33,554 nucleotides of DNA from Streptomyces sp. NRRL F-5630. GTDB lineage: Bacteria; Actinomycetota; Actinomycetes; Streptomycetales; Streptomycetaceae. Within the stretch, counting starts at the first letter, position 1; each line of letters begins with the position of its first letter. A program made the translations under genes and the position numbers. Of this stretch, positions 7,557 through 16,645 are shown one piece after another. Where the stretch lies: the NCBI RefSeq assembly GCF_000719475.1, contig NZ_JOGO01000065.1, forward strand, positions 1 through 33,554, written 5' to 3'. The notes beneath the pieces are model-generated. The model was not told the origin of the DNA, did not search any database, and saw nothing but the letters and a program-made list of their open reading frames with translations.

Positions 7557-8966
7557 TCAGGCGCGCCCCGCCCCCGGGTCCTCCCGTCCCCGCTCCAGCT
7601 CCTGGGCTCGGGCGCGGTGTGCGGCGGCCCGGTCCTCGGAGGACTCGGCGAGGCGCTGATGGTGTGCCGGGTCGTCCTGCTGGTAGACGTCCGGCACGCC
7701 GTCGAGGTCCTCGTCGCGCTCCTCCTCGGCGCGCAGCCGCGCGTACACCCGGTTGCGCAGCCGCAGCAGGACGGCGGCCAGCAGCACCGCGATAAGCGAG
7801 CCGACGAGCACCGCCGCCTTGACCTCGTCGGTGAGGCGGGCGTCGTCCGTGAAGGCCAGTTCCCCGATGAGGAGGGACACGGTGAAGCCGATGCCCGCGA
7901 GCACGGAGACCGCGAAGAGATCGGACCAGGACAGCTCCTCGCTGAGCGAGGCCCGTGTGAAACGTGCCGTCAGCCACGTGCCCCCGAAGATCCCCACCGC
8001 CTTGCCGACGACGAGCCCGAGGACCACCCCCAGCGTCTCCGGGCGGGTGAAGATGTCGGCGAGCGCGTCGCCGCCCACCGCGACCCCCGCGGAGAACAGC
8101 GCGAAGAGCGGCACCGCCACCCCGGCCGAGAAGGGGCGGACCAGGTGCTCGACCCGCTCCCCGGGTGACGTCTCCTCACCCTCCTCGCGGTGGCAGCGCA
8201 GCATGAGGCCCATCGCGACGCCCGCGATCGTCGCGTGCACGCCGCTGTTGTACATGAGCCCCCAGATCACCAGCGCGAGCGGCACGTACACGTACCAGCC
8301 CCGCACCCGCAGCCGGCGCAGCAGGAACCAGAAGACGACGAGCCCGGCGACGGCCCCGCCGAGCGCGACGAAGTCCAGGTCGCTCGTGAAGAAGACCGCG
8401 ATGATCAGGATCGCGAACAGGTCGTCGACGACCGCGAGCGTCAGCAGGAAGGCGCGCAGCGGCGAGGGCAGCGCGGTGCCGAGCACGGCGAGCACGGCTA
8501 GCGCGAAGGCGATGTCCGTCGCGGTCGGGACCGCCCAGCCCCCCCGGTCGCCGCCGCCGACCGTGTTGACGAGCGTGTACACGAGCGCGGGCGCGATCAT
8601 CCCGCACGCCGCCGCCACCACGGGCAGCAGCGCGGCCTTGGGATCGCGCAGGTCGCCCGCGACGAGTTCGCGCTTCAGCTCGGCCCCCGCGACGAAGAAG
8701 AACACCGCGAGCAGCCCGTCCGCCGCCCAGTGCTCCACCGAGAGGCGCAGCCCGAGCGACGCGGGCCCGACGTGGAAATCGCGAACGGTCTCGTAGCTGT
8801 GCGACAGCGGCGTGTTCGCCCAGACGAGAGCGAGGACGGCGGCGACGAGGAGCAGCACGCCGCCGAGCGTCTCGGCGCGCAGGGCGTCCGTGAGGTAGCG
8901 GTACTCGGGCAGGGGGAGGCGTCCGAGAAAACGGCGCCCGGGAGAGGGCAGGCGGGTGCTGGGCAC
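7557..8966 (-). CDS. nhaA: Na+/H+ antiporter NhaA
   Basis: Inner-membrane sodium/proton antiporter for pH and sodium homeostasis, 469 aa. The ion-binding aspartates are present: Asp151 in PTATDIAFALA and the pair Asp181-Asp182 in LAVVDDLFAILII, equivalent to E. coli Asp133, 163 and 164. About twelve membrane segments occupy residues 25-410. The GTG start at 8966 has CTGGAG about 8 nt upstream. After the last membrane segment there is a charged cytoplasmic tail of about 58 residues. It contains DEDLDGVPD (418-426), resembling a DxDxDG calcium-binding loop, followed by an Ala/Arg/Glu-rich helix. The tail is longer than in E. coli NhaA. Confidence 0.93.
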   Translation of the reverse strand: MPSTRLPSPGRRFLGRLPLPEYRYLTDALRAETLGGVLLLVAAVLALVWANTPLSHSYETVRDFHVGPASLGLRLSVEHWAADGLLAVFFFVAGAELKRELVAGDLRDPKAALLPVVAAACGMIAPALVYTLVNTVGGGDRGGWAVPTATDIAFALAVLAVLGTALPSPLRAFLLTLAVVDDLFAILIIAVFFTSDLDFVALGGAVAGLVVFWFLLRRLRVRGWYVYVPLALVIWGLMYNSGVHATIAGVAMGLMLRCHREEGEETSPGERVEHLVRPFSAGVAVPLFALFSAGVAVGGDALADIFTRPETLGVVLGLVVGKAVGIFGGTWLTARFTRASLSEELSWSDLFAVSVLAGIGFTVSLLIGELAFTDDARLTDEVKAAVLVGSLIAVLLAAVLLRLRNRVYARLRAEEERDEDLDGVPDVYQQDDPAHHQRLAESSEDRAAAHRARAQELERGREDPGAGRA

Positions 8967-9180
8967 AGGGGTCTCCAGGTCCGGCCCGTGCGGGCGCGGT
9001 TCGACGTCAGGTGATCACACGCCGACCAGGCTTCCCGGCACCCCTCTTCGTTTGTCGGTACGCAGGGCGTACGAGACCAGCCTAACGAACCGCTGCGGAC
9101 GGGGGCCCGGGCCACCGCTCGCTCCGGCCCGTAGAGGCCACCGGTCCGGAGGCGGCACGTCGCGCTGCCCTCTCGGAGTG
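8967..9180. other. nhaA upstream region
   Basis: Non-coding, presumably with the nhaA promoter. No clear promoter boxes were recognised. It merges into the tandem repeat array to the right. Confidence 0.4.
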
Positions 9181-9404
9181 CGGTGTACATCCGTACACTG
9201 AGTTCACATCTGTACGCCGGACGTGCGCCTGAGTACTCGGTGCACACTCGTGCATCGAAGTGCAGGTGTACACCGAGAGTACGGATGTACGCCGGAACGC
9301 GTCCGTAGACCGGGAGTACATCCGTACATCGGGAGTACGCCCGTACACCGGGAGTGCACCCGTACACCGAAGTACATCCGTCCACGGGGGTACACCCGCA
9401 CACC
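9181..9404. repeat. Degenerate 18-19 bp tandem repeat array, about 12 units
   Basis: Contiguous units can be laid end to end: 9181, 9200, 9219, 9238, 9257, 9275, 9294, 9312, 9331, 9350, 9369 and 9387. The cleanest are GGGAGTACATCCGTACATC, GGGAGTACGCCCGTACACC and GGGAGTGCACCCGTACACC. Each unit has two GTAC-like palindromes about 8 bp apart; the unit at 9275 carries the reverse-complement form GTACGGATGTAC. The array lies between the acsA terminator and nhaA. The 19-bp period rotates the reading frame, so it is unlikely to be coding. Confidence 0.75.
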
Positions 9405-9419
9405 CGCCCCTCCCACGAC

Positions 9420-9451
9420 GAAGGGACGAGCCCCGAAGGACCCGTCCCTTT
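9420..9451 (-). terminator. acsA terminator
   Basis: AAGGGACG (9421-9428) pairs with CGTCCCTT (9443-9450) around a GC-rich loop, 18 bp after the acsA stop on the minus strand. Confidence 0.65.
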
Positions 9452-9468
9452 CTCGGCCTGCGGAGACC

Positions 9469-11430
9469 TCAGTCGTCACTGCCGCCGGAGGCGGGCAGCT
9501 TCGACTGGATGAGGTCCATCACCGAGGAGTCCGTCAGCGTCGTGACGTCTCCCAGCTCGCGGTTCTCCGCCACGTCGCGCAACAGCCTCCGCATGATCTT
9601 CCCGGACCGCGTCTTCGGCAGCTCGGCGACCGCCATGATCCGCTTCGGCTTGGCGATCGGCCCGAGCGTCGCGCCCACGTGGTTGCGCAGGTCCGCGACC
9701 AGGTCCTCCGACTCCGTGGCGGAGCCGCGCAGGATCACGAACGCCACGATGGCCTGACCCGTGGTCTGGTCGGCGGCGCCGACGACCGCCGCCTCGGCGA
9801 CCGCCGGGTGCGAGACGAGCGCCGACTCGACCTCGGTCGTGGAGATGTTGTGCCCCGAGACGAGCATGACGTCGTCGACCCGGCCGAGCAGCCAGATATC
9901 CCCGTCCTCGTCCTTCTTCGCCCCGTCACCGGCGAAGTACTTGCCCTCGAAGCGCGACCAGTACGTGTCGATGAAGCGCTGGTCGTCGCCCCAGATGGTG
10001 CGGAGCATCGACGGCCACGGCTCCGTGAGCACGAGGTAGCCCCCGCCCCCGTTCCCGACCTCGTTGCCCTCGTCGTCCACGACCGTGGCGGAGATGCCGG
10101 GCAGCGGGGTCTGCGCGGAACCCGGCTTCGTCTCGGTGACGCCTGGCAGCGGCGAGATCATCATCGAGCCGGTCTCGGTCTGCCACCACGTGTCGACGAT
10201 CGGCGTCTTGTCGTGCCCGATGTTCTTGCGGTACCACATCCACGCCTCGGGGTTGATCGGCTCACCGACCGAACCGAGCACCCGCAGCGAGGAGAGGTCG
10301 AACTTCGCGGGGATGTCGTCGCCCCACTTCATGAACGTGCGGATCGCCGTCGGCGCCGCGTACAGGATCGTCACCCCGTACTTCTGGATGATTTCCCAGA
10401 ACCGTCCCTGGTGGGGTGTGTCCGGCGTGCCCTCGTACATCACCTGGGTCGCGCCGTTGGAAAGCGGCCCGTAGACGATGTACGAGTGCCCGGTGACCCA
10501 GCCGATGTCGGCCGTGCACCAGTAGACGTCCGTCTCCGGCTTGAGGTCGAAGACGGCGTGGTGCGTGAAGCTCGCCTGGGTGAGGTAGCCGCCCGAGGTG
10601 TGCAGGATGCCCTTCGGCTTACCCGTGGTCCCCGACGTGTAGAGAATGAAGAGCGGCTGCTCGGCCTCGAAGGCCTCCGGCGTGTGCTCGGCGGACTGGC
10701 GCTCGGTCAGCTCATGCCACCACACGTCACGGCCCTCGGTCCACGCCGTGTCCTCGCCCGTGCGGCGGACGACGACGACGTGCTCGACCGTCTCGAAGCG
10801 CGAGACGGCCGCGTCCACGGCCGGCTTCAGCGCGCTCGGCTTGCCGCGCCGGTAACCGCCGTCGGCGGTGATGACGACCTTCGCGTCCGCGTCGGCGATC
10901 CGCGCCGCGATGGCGTCGGCCGAGAAACCGCCGAAGACGACGGAGTGCATCGCGCCGATGCGCGCGCAGGCGAGCATCGCGGTGACGGCCTCGGGGATCA
11001 TCGGCAGGTACACCGCGACCCGGTCCCCCTTGCCGACACCCAGCTCGATCAGGCCGTTCGCCGCGCGCGAGACCTCGTCCTTGAGCTGCGCGTACGTGAT
11101 GCTGCGGCTGTCGCCCGGCTCGCCCTCGAAGTGGATCGCGACCCGGTCGCCATTGCCCGCCTCGACATGGCGGTCCACGCAGTTGTACGCGACGTTCAGC
11201 TTGCCGTCCGCGAACCACTTGGCGAACGGCGGGTTCGACCAGTCCAGGGTCTCGGTGGGCTCGGTCTCCCAGCTCAGCCGGCGCGCCTGCTCGGCCCAGA
11301 AGCCGAGGCGGTCCTCGCGCGCCCGCTCATAGGCGTCCGCCTTCACGTTGGCGTGCGCCGCCAGCTCCGCCGGCGGCGCGAACTTGCGCTCTTCCTTGAG
11401 CATGTTGGCGATTGACGAACGCTCGCTCAC
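9469..11430 (-). CDS. acsA: Acetyl-CoA synthetase
   Basis: Activates acetate with ATP and CoA to acetyl-CoA. 653 aa from the GTG at 11430. The adenylate-forming signatures are intact: [11 protein letters not shown] (264-274) for ATP phosphate binding, WWQTETG (415-421), and the C-terminal [11 protein letters not shown] whose Lys611 is the residue that Gcn5-type acetyltransferases acetylate to switch the enzyme off. An in-frame ATG at 11472 would add 14 residues. GTG 11430 is preferred because homologues begin with similar [14 protein letters not shown] sequence as recalled, a weak GGTGGG precedes it, and a DasR-type site occupies the DNA between the two starts. Transcribed alone, with its own terminator. 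Confidence 0.95.
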   Translation of the reverse strand: MSERSSIANMLKEERKFAPPAELAAHANVKADAYERAREDRLGFWAEQARRLSWETEPTETLDWSNPPFAKWFADGKLNVAYNCVDRHVEAGNGDRVAIHFEGEPGDSRSITYAQLKDEVSRAANGLIELGVGKGDRVAVYLPMIPEAVTAMLACARIGAMHSVVFGGFSADAIAARIADADAKVVITADGGYRRGKPSALKPAVDAAVSRFETVEHVVVVRRTGEDTAWTEGRDVWWHELTERQSAEHTPEAFEAEQPLFILYTSGTTGKPKGILHTSGGYLTQASFTHHAVFDLKPETDVYWCTADIGWVTGHSYIVYGPLSNGATQVMYEGTPDTPHQGRFWEIIQKYGVTILYAAPTAIRTFMKWGDDIPAKFDLSSLRVLGSVGEPINPEAWMWYRKNIGHDKTPIVDTWWQTETGSMMISPLPGVTETKPGSAQTPLPGISATVVDDEGNEVGNGGGGYLVLTEPWPSMLRTIWGDDQRFIDTYWSRFEGKYFAGDGAKKDEDGDIWLLGRVDDVMLVSGHNISTTEVESALVSHPAVAEAAVVGAADQTTGQAIVAFVILRGSATESEDLVADLRNHVGATLGPIAKPKRIMAVAELPKTRSGKIMRRLLRDVAENRELGDVTTLTDSSVMDLIQSKLPASGGSDD

Positions 11431-11443
11431 TGACCCACCGTCC

Positions 11444-11459
11444 CGTGGTGTAGACCAAT
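11444..11459 (-). promoter_or_regulatory. DasR-responsive-element-like site upstream of acsA
   Basis: Read on the minus strand, ATTGGTCTACACCACG agrees at 13 of 16 positions with the dre consensus, whose core is TGGTCTAGACCA. It is 14-29 bp upstream of the acsA start, a place where a repressor would block transcription. DasR (GntR family, GlcNAc-6-P responsive) is reported to repress acsA in Saccharopolyspora erythraea, which makes the match more credible. Confidence 0.55.
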
Positions 11460-11472
11460 TCTGTCCTGCCAT

Positions 11473-11706
11473 GGGGATTCAACGCTTGCGGAGACACGAG
11501 GTCAACCCCCGCAAAGCGGACCCGCCGGGGCGCGCTTGAACCAGGCGGCCCCGCAACCCTTGACACGTACGTCCCAGGTCGGAGGTTCATCCGCCACGCC
11601 CCCGGGTGCGCGCACGCGCCGCCCGCTCCCACGAAGCGACCTGCCCGGTGACACCCCAACAGCCCTGCTTCTCCCGCTTCTGCTCATCCGCCCCGACTCG
11701 CACTCC
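11473..11706. other. acsA upstream region
   Basis: Non-coding. No gene or clear promoter pair recognised. Two hairpins further right (11707-11741 and 11851-11897) separate it from the SulP gene. Confidence 0.4.
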
Positions 11707-11741
11707 CCGCCGCCCGGCGGCGTGTCTCCGCCGGGCAGCGG
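11707..11741 (-). terminator. Hairpin between SulP gene and acsA
   Basis: CCGCCGCCCGGCGG (11707-11720) and CCGCCGGGCAGCGG (11728-11741) form 14-bp arms with one mismatch and a 7-nt loop. Probable second terminator for the gene to the right. Confidence 0.45.
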
Positions 11742-11850
11742 GCGTGCGAGCCCTGAAGGCGGCAGGCGCTTGGGGCGGCGGGGCGTGACGGGGGGGTGAG
11801 AGCGCCCCGGTGGGGCGGCGACGGGCGCGGCCCGGCGGAACGGCGTGGCT

Positions 11851-11897
11851 CCGCCCTCGTACGTATGGGCCTGGAGCAGCCGTACGTACAAGGGCGG
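11851..11897 (-). terminator. Terminator hairpin downstream of the SulP-carbonic anhydrase gene
   Basis: 15-bp arms, CCGCCCTCGTACGTA (11851-11865) and TACGTACAAGGGCGG (11883-11897), with one mismatch and a 17-nt loop, 114 bp past the stop on the minus strand. Confidence 0.5.
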
Positions 11898-12011
11898 GCG
11901 TCTTGAGGTGGGCGTTTCCGTGCGGGGGCCGTCGGCGGACAGGCGCACCCGGGGGCCAACCGCGGGTGAGTCGGCCTCCTCGCGCCGATCTCTCACGGAT
12001 GCCCGCGCGGC

Positions 12012-14699
12012 TCAGGCGGGTACGGGCCGCTCCGGCTCCTGGGCGGCGCTCACCTCCTCGAAGACCGGTGCCGCTCCGTCGATGTCCTCACGCAGCAGGT
12101 ACGCCTGGGCCTCGCCGACGTGGAAGTACATGCCGTGCAGCGCGAGGCTGCCCTCGGCGAGCCTGCGGGCCACCGCGGGATGCCCCCGCAAGTGGTCCAA
12201 CTGCTGCACGATGTTGACGAGGCAGAGCTGCTCGGCGATGTCGGCGGGCTCGCGCCGTGCGAAACCGGGGAGAGTGCTCGCGTCCCCCCGCAGTCGCGCG
12301 AGGCTCGGCGCCCCGTACCGCAGCCACCGCCACAGCGGCGACAAGGGCACGTCGGCCCTCTCGTCGCCCACGGCGCCGCCGCGCCGCTCGTCCTCGCTCA
12401 ACAGCGCCTGCATCGCGCCGCACCCGGAGTGCCCGCACACGGTGATCGACTCGACGCGCAGCACGTCGACCGCGTACTCGATCGCGGCTCCCACCGAGTC
12501 GTCCCCGCTCAGAGCCCCGGCCCCGCTCACCGAACCGGTGCCGCTCCCCGCAGAGGCGTCCGCGGTGGCGTTCGCGCCAGGCGGGGGGACGAGATTTCCC
12601 ACGTTGCGGACGGTGAAGAGGTCGCCCGGACCGCTCGCCGTGATCATGCTCGTGACGAGACGTGAGTCCGCGCAGGTGAGGAAGAGCTGCGAGGGCCGCT
12701 GCCCCTCCCGGGCGAGGCGGGCGAGTTCCTCCCGCATGTGGGGTGCCGTGTCGCGCTGGAACGCGCTGATCCCCGAGATGAGGCGCTGCGCCCCCCTCCC
12801 GGCGCCGATCGACGCCGCCACCGGACCGAGCGCCGCCGACCTGCGGTGGTGGTGCCAGGGCGTCCAGAGACGGCGAGGGACGCGCGGTCCCGCCGCCGGT
12901 TCGGTGGTGCGGGGGCCGACCGGACCGGTCACGCTGACCGCGCCCCCCTGCGCGGTGTGCGAGGTCCGCCAGTCCTGCAGCGTCTCGAAGGCGGCGTGGT
13001 CCATGAACGAGCCGTCCAGCTCGACGACCACGGTGGCCTTCGCCGGTACGTGGTGCAGCGTCCGGCTGAGCCGGGGCACGGCCAGGAAGGTCAACTGACC
13101 GCGCACGTGTACGAGGTGGTGCCCCGCCCGCTCGTGATGGACGATCCGGGTGCGGCTCAGCCGGTGCAGGGCGAGACCGACCGCGACGGCGATGCCGAGA
13201 CCGACCCCTTCGAGCACCCCGAGGAAGACGACACCGCACGTCGTCACTCCATAGACCAGGAACTCCCGGTGCCGTGTCACTGTCCTGATGTGGAGCAGAT
13301 TGACCATCTGGATGCCCACGGACATCACGAGCGCGGCGAGCACGGCCAGCGGGATGTACTGGAGCAGGGGCACCGCGAGCAGCGCGGCGACCAGGACCCA
13401 CATCCCGTGCAGCATCGTGGAGGCACGGCTCACCGCGCCCGCGTTGATGTTGGCGGTGCTGCGGACGGCGACCCCGGCGACGGGCAGACCGCCGAGGCCG
13501 CCCGAGACGATGTTCGCCGCGCCCTGGCCGAGGAGTTCGCGATCGAGGTTCGACCGCGGCACCCGTACCGCCTGCTCGGGCCGAGCGGCGACGAGTTTGT
13601 CGACGGCGACCGCCCCGAGCAGTGACTGCACACTCGTGACGAGTGTGATGGTCACGACCCCGGCGACGATGCCGCCGAGAGGGCCCTCCGGGAGCGCGGG
13701 CAGGGCGTGGTTGCTCCACGAGGGCAGGTCCACGCGGGGCAGCGAGAGCCCGGCGAGCGCCGCGACGAGTGTCGCTGTGGTGACCGCGACGAGCGTGGCG
13801 GGCAGCACTTTCGCGAGCCGCGCGGCGCGCCCCGGCAGTTTGGGCCACAGGTAGAGCACGGCGAGCGTCAGCACGCTCATCGCGAGCGCCGCCCACCGCG
13901 TCTCCGCGAGCTGCGCCGGAAGCCCGCGCAAATTGTCCAGTACGCTGCTCTGCGGTGTACCGCCAAGCACGATGTGCACCTGCGCGACCGCGATCGTGAT
14001 GCCGATGCCGGCAAGCATCCCGTGCACGATCGCCGGGCTCACCGCGAGCGCGGAACGCGCCACGCGGAGCATCCCGAGCCCGAGCTGGCATACCCCGGCG
14101 AACACGGTGATCGCGCAGGTCGCCCGCCAGCCGTACTGCTGGATGATGTCGGCCGTCACGACGGTGAGCCCGGCCGCCGGTCCGCTCACCTGGAGCACCG
14201 AGCCCCCGAGCCGTCCCGCGATCAGCCCGCCCACAGCGGCGGCGACGAGTCCCGACTGAAGCGGCGCCCCCGTCGCCAGCGCGATGCCGAGCGAGAGCGG
14301 CAGGGCGATGAGGAACACGGAGATCGAGGCGGAGAGGTCGACGGCCTCCGGGAGGCGGAAGCGGGGCCGTGAACGCGGAGCGGTGTCGTGTGGCTTGGGT
14401 GTGCCGGGGCGGGCGGAGCCGTGATCGGAGGGCCCGTGCGGGGCTGTGCCGGGGCGGGCGTCGGTGGGGGGCGTGGGGAGTTCGGTCGTACGGGCGGGGC
14501 TGGGCGCGGTGGCCTCGGCCATACCGGGGCCTGGCGTGTCGGGGAAGGGCAGGGCGGAGTCTGCCTCGCGGGGGCAGGGCGCGCCGGAGTCGGTAGCGGC
14601 TTTGCCTAGATCCGGGCCGTGTCCGGCGGTGTCGAGGCCAGGGCTCTCCTCGGGCTCCGGCGGTCCGTGCGAGGTGTGTGTGTTTACGCGAGAGGTCAT
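12012..14699 (-). CDS. SulP-family anion transporter fused to STAS and beta-carbonic anhydrase
   Basis: 895-aa fusion protein, probably a bicarbonate importer coupled to CO2/bicarbonate interconversion. Residues 1-112 are disordered, Pro/Gly/Thr-rich. The SulP membrane domain (about 115-515) begins at RFRLPEAVDLSASISVFL and includes QVSGPAAGLTVV and SVQSLLGAVAVDK. A STAS-like domain follows (about 518-590; VVELDGSFMDHAAFETL). The beta-carbonic anhydrase domain (about 640-885) has zinc ligands Cys676, His757 and Cys760, with the Asp678-Arg680 dyad in CADSR, so it should be active. A Gly/Ser/Ala-rich insert (about 708-733) interrupts it. The ATG at 14699 has GGAGGAG upstream; the frame extends further but without a ribosome site. 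The fusion is known in some bacteria, where bicarbonate transport is proposed. Confidence 0.92.
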   Translation of the reverse strand: MTSRVNTHTSHGPPEPEESPGLDTAGHGPDLGKAATDSGAPCPREADSALPFPDTPGPGMAEATAPSPARTTELPTPPTDARPGTAPHGPSDHGSARPGTPKPHDTAPRSRPRFRLPEAVDLSASISVFLIALPLSLGIALATGAPLQSGLVAAAVGGLIAGRLGGSVLQVSGPAAGLTVVTADIIQQYGWRATCAITVFAGVCQLGLGMLRVARSALAVSPAIVHGMLAGIGITIAVAQVHIVLGGTPQSSVLDNLRGLPAQLAETRWAALAMSVLTLAVLYLWPKLPGRAARLAKVLPATLVAVTTATLVAALAGLSLPRVDLPSWSNHALPALPEGPLGGIVAGVVTITLVTSVQSLLGAVAVDKLVAARPEQAVRVPRSNLDRELLGQGAANIVSGGLGGLPVAGVAVRSTANINAGAVSRASTMLHGMWVLVAALLAVPLLQYIPLAVLAALVMSVGIQMVNLLHIRTVTRHREFLVYGVTTCGVVFLGVLEGVGLGIAVAVGLALHRLSRTRIVHHERAGHHLVHVRGQLTFLAVPRLSRTLHHVPAKATVVVELDGSFMDHAAFETLQDWRTSHTAQGGAVSVTGPVGPRTTEPAAGPRVPRRLWTPWHHHRRSAALGPVAASIGAGRGAQRLISGISAFQRDTAPHMREELARLAREGQRPSQLFLTCADSRLVTSMITASGPGDLFTVRNVGNLVPPPGANATADASAGSGTGSVSGAGALSGDDSVGAAIEYAVDVLRVESITVCGHSGCGAMQALLSEDERRGGAVGDERADVPLSPLWRWLRYGAPSLARLRGDASTLPGFARREPADIAEQLCLVNIVQQLDHLRGHPAVARRLAEGSLALHGMYFHVGEAQAYLLREDIDGAAPVFEEVSAAQEPERPVPA

Positions 14700-15132
14700 G
14701 TTCCCGTCTCCTCCGGGGCTGCGCGGTCGCGTCAGTGCGCGGCCGTGGGTCACGGCGTACAGCGGCGGGATGCGTGGTGTGCGGGGGTGCGCTGAGTGTG
14801 CGGTTGGTGGCTGTCTGCGAGGGCCCGCGGGCCGGGACGTGCGCGCGAGGTGGGGTGGGGAGAGGCGACGCGCCGGTTTCGTAGGGCCTTCGAGCACGGT
14901 GTTTCAACACTTGGTAAATGGATCGTAATTGAGAGTAAAGGATTGTTGCCGTCTATCGGGGCAAACAGTCCATTACTTCACCTGCGCGAGTGATTAATCA
15001 TTTTGTACGGCTTGTCAGTCCATGACGGAATCGCCCCGTGTGTGACCTTGGCGCGGACCTCGGCCGGACCCTTCCCGCCTGCGGGACGCGGTGCGGCCCA
15101 CGTGAGCGATGCAAGGAAGAAGGTGGGCCGTC
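14700..15132. promoter_or_regulatory. Divergent promoter region, AT-rich core
   Basis: Separates the SulP gene (-) from the lipoprotein gene (+). The stretch 14890-15010 is strikingly AT-rich for this window (runs such as AGTAAAGGATTG and GATTAATCATTTTG) and must hold both promoters. I could not assign boxes confidently, and saw no riboswitch motif. Confidence 0.5.
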
Positions 15133-16428
15133 ATGGCAACCACCAGAAGAATGACGGCGGTGGCCACAGTGGCCGCCGCCTGTGCCGTCGCCCTCACCGG
15201 CTGCGGGGGCGGCGCCTCCCACGACACCGGTCACTCCGCGGCCCAGGGCAAGAAGGAGAAGGCCGAACCGGCTCCTGCTCCCAAGAACGCCGTCCGCCTC
15301 ATCGGCGACGGCTCGACCGCCTTCACCGGCGTCCAGCCGCACCAGCTGCGTCCTGAGAAGCTCAAGGCGGGTCAGGAGCCCCCTCAGTTCGTCGTCTTCT
15401 CCTGGGACGGGGCGGGCGAGGACGGCCAGAAGCTCTTCTCGCACTTCCGCAAGGTCGCCAAGGAGAACAACGCGACTATGACCTTCTTTCTCAGCGGGGT
15501 CTACATGCTCCCCGGCGCGAAGAAGGACCTCTACCACCCGCCCATGCACTCCCCGGGCCGCTCCGACATCGGCTTCAACGACCTCAAGGGCATCCGCGAC
15601 ACCGTCGACCAGGTTCGTGGGGCCTGGCTGGACGGCCACGAGATCGGCACCCACTTCAACGGCCACTTCTGCGGCAAGGGTGGCGGTGTCGGCGAGTGGT
15701 CCGTCGCGGACTGGCGCAGCGAGATCAACCAGGCCAAGCAGTTCGTGAAGACGTGGAAGACCAACACCTCCACCGGCAAGGCCGACCCGCTCCCCTTCGA
15801 CTACGACAAGGAGCTCATCGGCGCGCGCACCCCCTGCCTCGAAGGCCAGAAGAACTTCATGGCCGCCGCGGGGCCGATGGGCTTCCGCTACGACAGCAGC
15901 GGTGTCCGTGAACAGGTCTGGCCCACCAAGAAGCAAGGCATGTGGGACCTCTCGATGCACATGGTCCCCATGCCCGGCCATACCTACGAGACCATCTCGA
16001 TGGACTACAACTTCCTGGTCAACCAGTCCGGGACGACTCAGGGCGACCCCGCCAAGCGCGAGTTCTGGGGCAACCAGATGCGCCAGGGCCTCATGGAGTC
16101 CTTCGACCGCTCCTACCGCGGCAACCGCGCCCCGGTGATCATCGGCAACCACTTCGAGTCCTGGAACGGCGGCACGTACATGCGCGCCGTCGAAGACGTG
16201 GTCAAGTCGGTCTGCCACAAGAAGGGCGTCCGCTGCGTCTCCTTCCGCGAACTCGCCGACTGGCTCGACGCTCAGGACCCCGCGACCCTCGCCAAGCTCC
16301 AGAAGCTCGGTGTCGGCCAGGCTCCCCAGGGCGGCTGGGGCTCGCTCGACTCTCCTGCCCCGGCCGCCGCCGACGCCGCCGCGGGTGCCCAGCCGCAGAA
16401 GAAGGGGGAGGCGGAGAAGAAGCACTGA
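15133..16428 (+). CDS. NodB-fold (polysaccharide deacetylase-like) lipoprotein
   Basis: 431-aa predicted lipoprotein at the outer face of the membrane. Signal peptide 1-23 ends in the lipobox LTGC, with Cys24 as the lipid-anchored residue, then a Lys/Ala/Pro linker. The domain from about residue 84 has the hallmarks of carbohydrate esterase family 4: FSWDGAG with Asp92 where the TFDDG motif sits, and HEIGTHFNGH, giving the metal-ligand pair His174 and His178. It is divergent from classical chitin or peptidoglycan deacetylases, with one Asp rather than two in the first motif, so substrate and activity are uncertain. ATG 15133 is preferred over ATG 15109 because AGAAGG precedes it and it gives a normal signal peptide. 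Confidence 0.85.
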   Translation: MATTRRMTAVATVAAACAVALTGCGGGASHDTGHSAAQGKKEKAEPAPAPKNAVRLIGDGSTAFTGVQPHQLRPEKLKAGQEPPQFVVFSWDGAGEDGQKLFSHFRKVAKENNATMTFFLSGVYMLPGAKKDLYHPPMHSPGRSDIGFNDLKGIRDTVDQVRGAWLDGHEIGTHFNGHFCGKGGGVGEWSVADWRSEINQAKQFVKTWKTNTSTGKADPLPFDYDKELIGARTPCLEGQKNFMAAAGPMGFRYDSSGVREQVWPTKKQGMWDLSMHMVPMPGHTYETISMDYNFLVNQSGTTQGDPAKREFWGNQMRQGLMESFDRSYRGNRAPVIIGNHFESWNGGTYMRAVEDVVKSVCHKKGVRCVSFRELADWLDAQDPATLAKLQKLGVGQAPQGGWGSLDSPAPAAADAAAGAQPQKKGEAEKKH

Positions 16429-16451
16429 GCTGGGCGGGGACCAACGAAGCA

Positions 16452-16466
16452 GGCCCCTGCGGGGCC
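16452..16466 (+). terminator. Terminator hairpin 1 after the lipoprotein gene
   Basis: GGCCCC-TGC-GGGGCC, 23 bp after the stop. Confidence 0.45.
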
Positions 16467-16478
16467 GGCGTCCCACAG

Positions 16479-16498
16479 GGTCCCGCCCCTCCGGGACC
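16479..16498 (+). terminator. Terminator hairpin 2
   Basis: GGTCCCG (16479-16485) and CGGGACC (16492-16498), 6-nt loop. Confidence 0.45.
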
Positions 16499-16608
16499 GT
16501 CCTCGCGCAGTGCGTCCCCGGAACCGTTCAGCGCTCCCACGACTGACGGAAGCGCCCCGGCCGGTCCCCGCTGACACATAGCGGCACGGCCGACAACCGG
16601 TGAGATGT

Positions 16609-16636
16609 GGTGGGGTCCGTCGCGACGGACCCCACC
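16609..16636. terminator. Perfect 28-bp palindrome
   Basis: Two 14-bp arms, GGTGGGGTCCGTCG and CGACGGACCCCACC. Symmetric, so it can act on either strand. Confidence 0.55.
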
Positions 16637-16645
16637 GGCTCCGTG

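Noticed and set aside
9082..9479. Minus-strand frames rich in Tyr, Cys and Val through the tandem repeats
   Set aside because: The 19-bp period keeps all frames open; the peptides are a by-product of the repeat.
9223..11415. 730-codon plus-strand frame antisense to acsA
   Set aside because: Shadow of the acsA coding sequence, a common artefact in high-GC DNA.
12088..14910. 940-codon minus-strand frame overlapping the SulP gene
   Set aside because: Arg-rich shadow in a second frame of the same strand; the real frame carries all SulP and carbonic anhydrase motifs.
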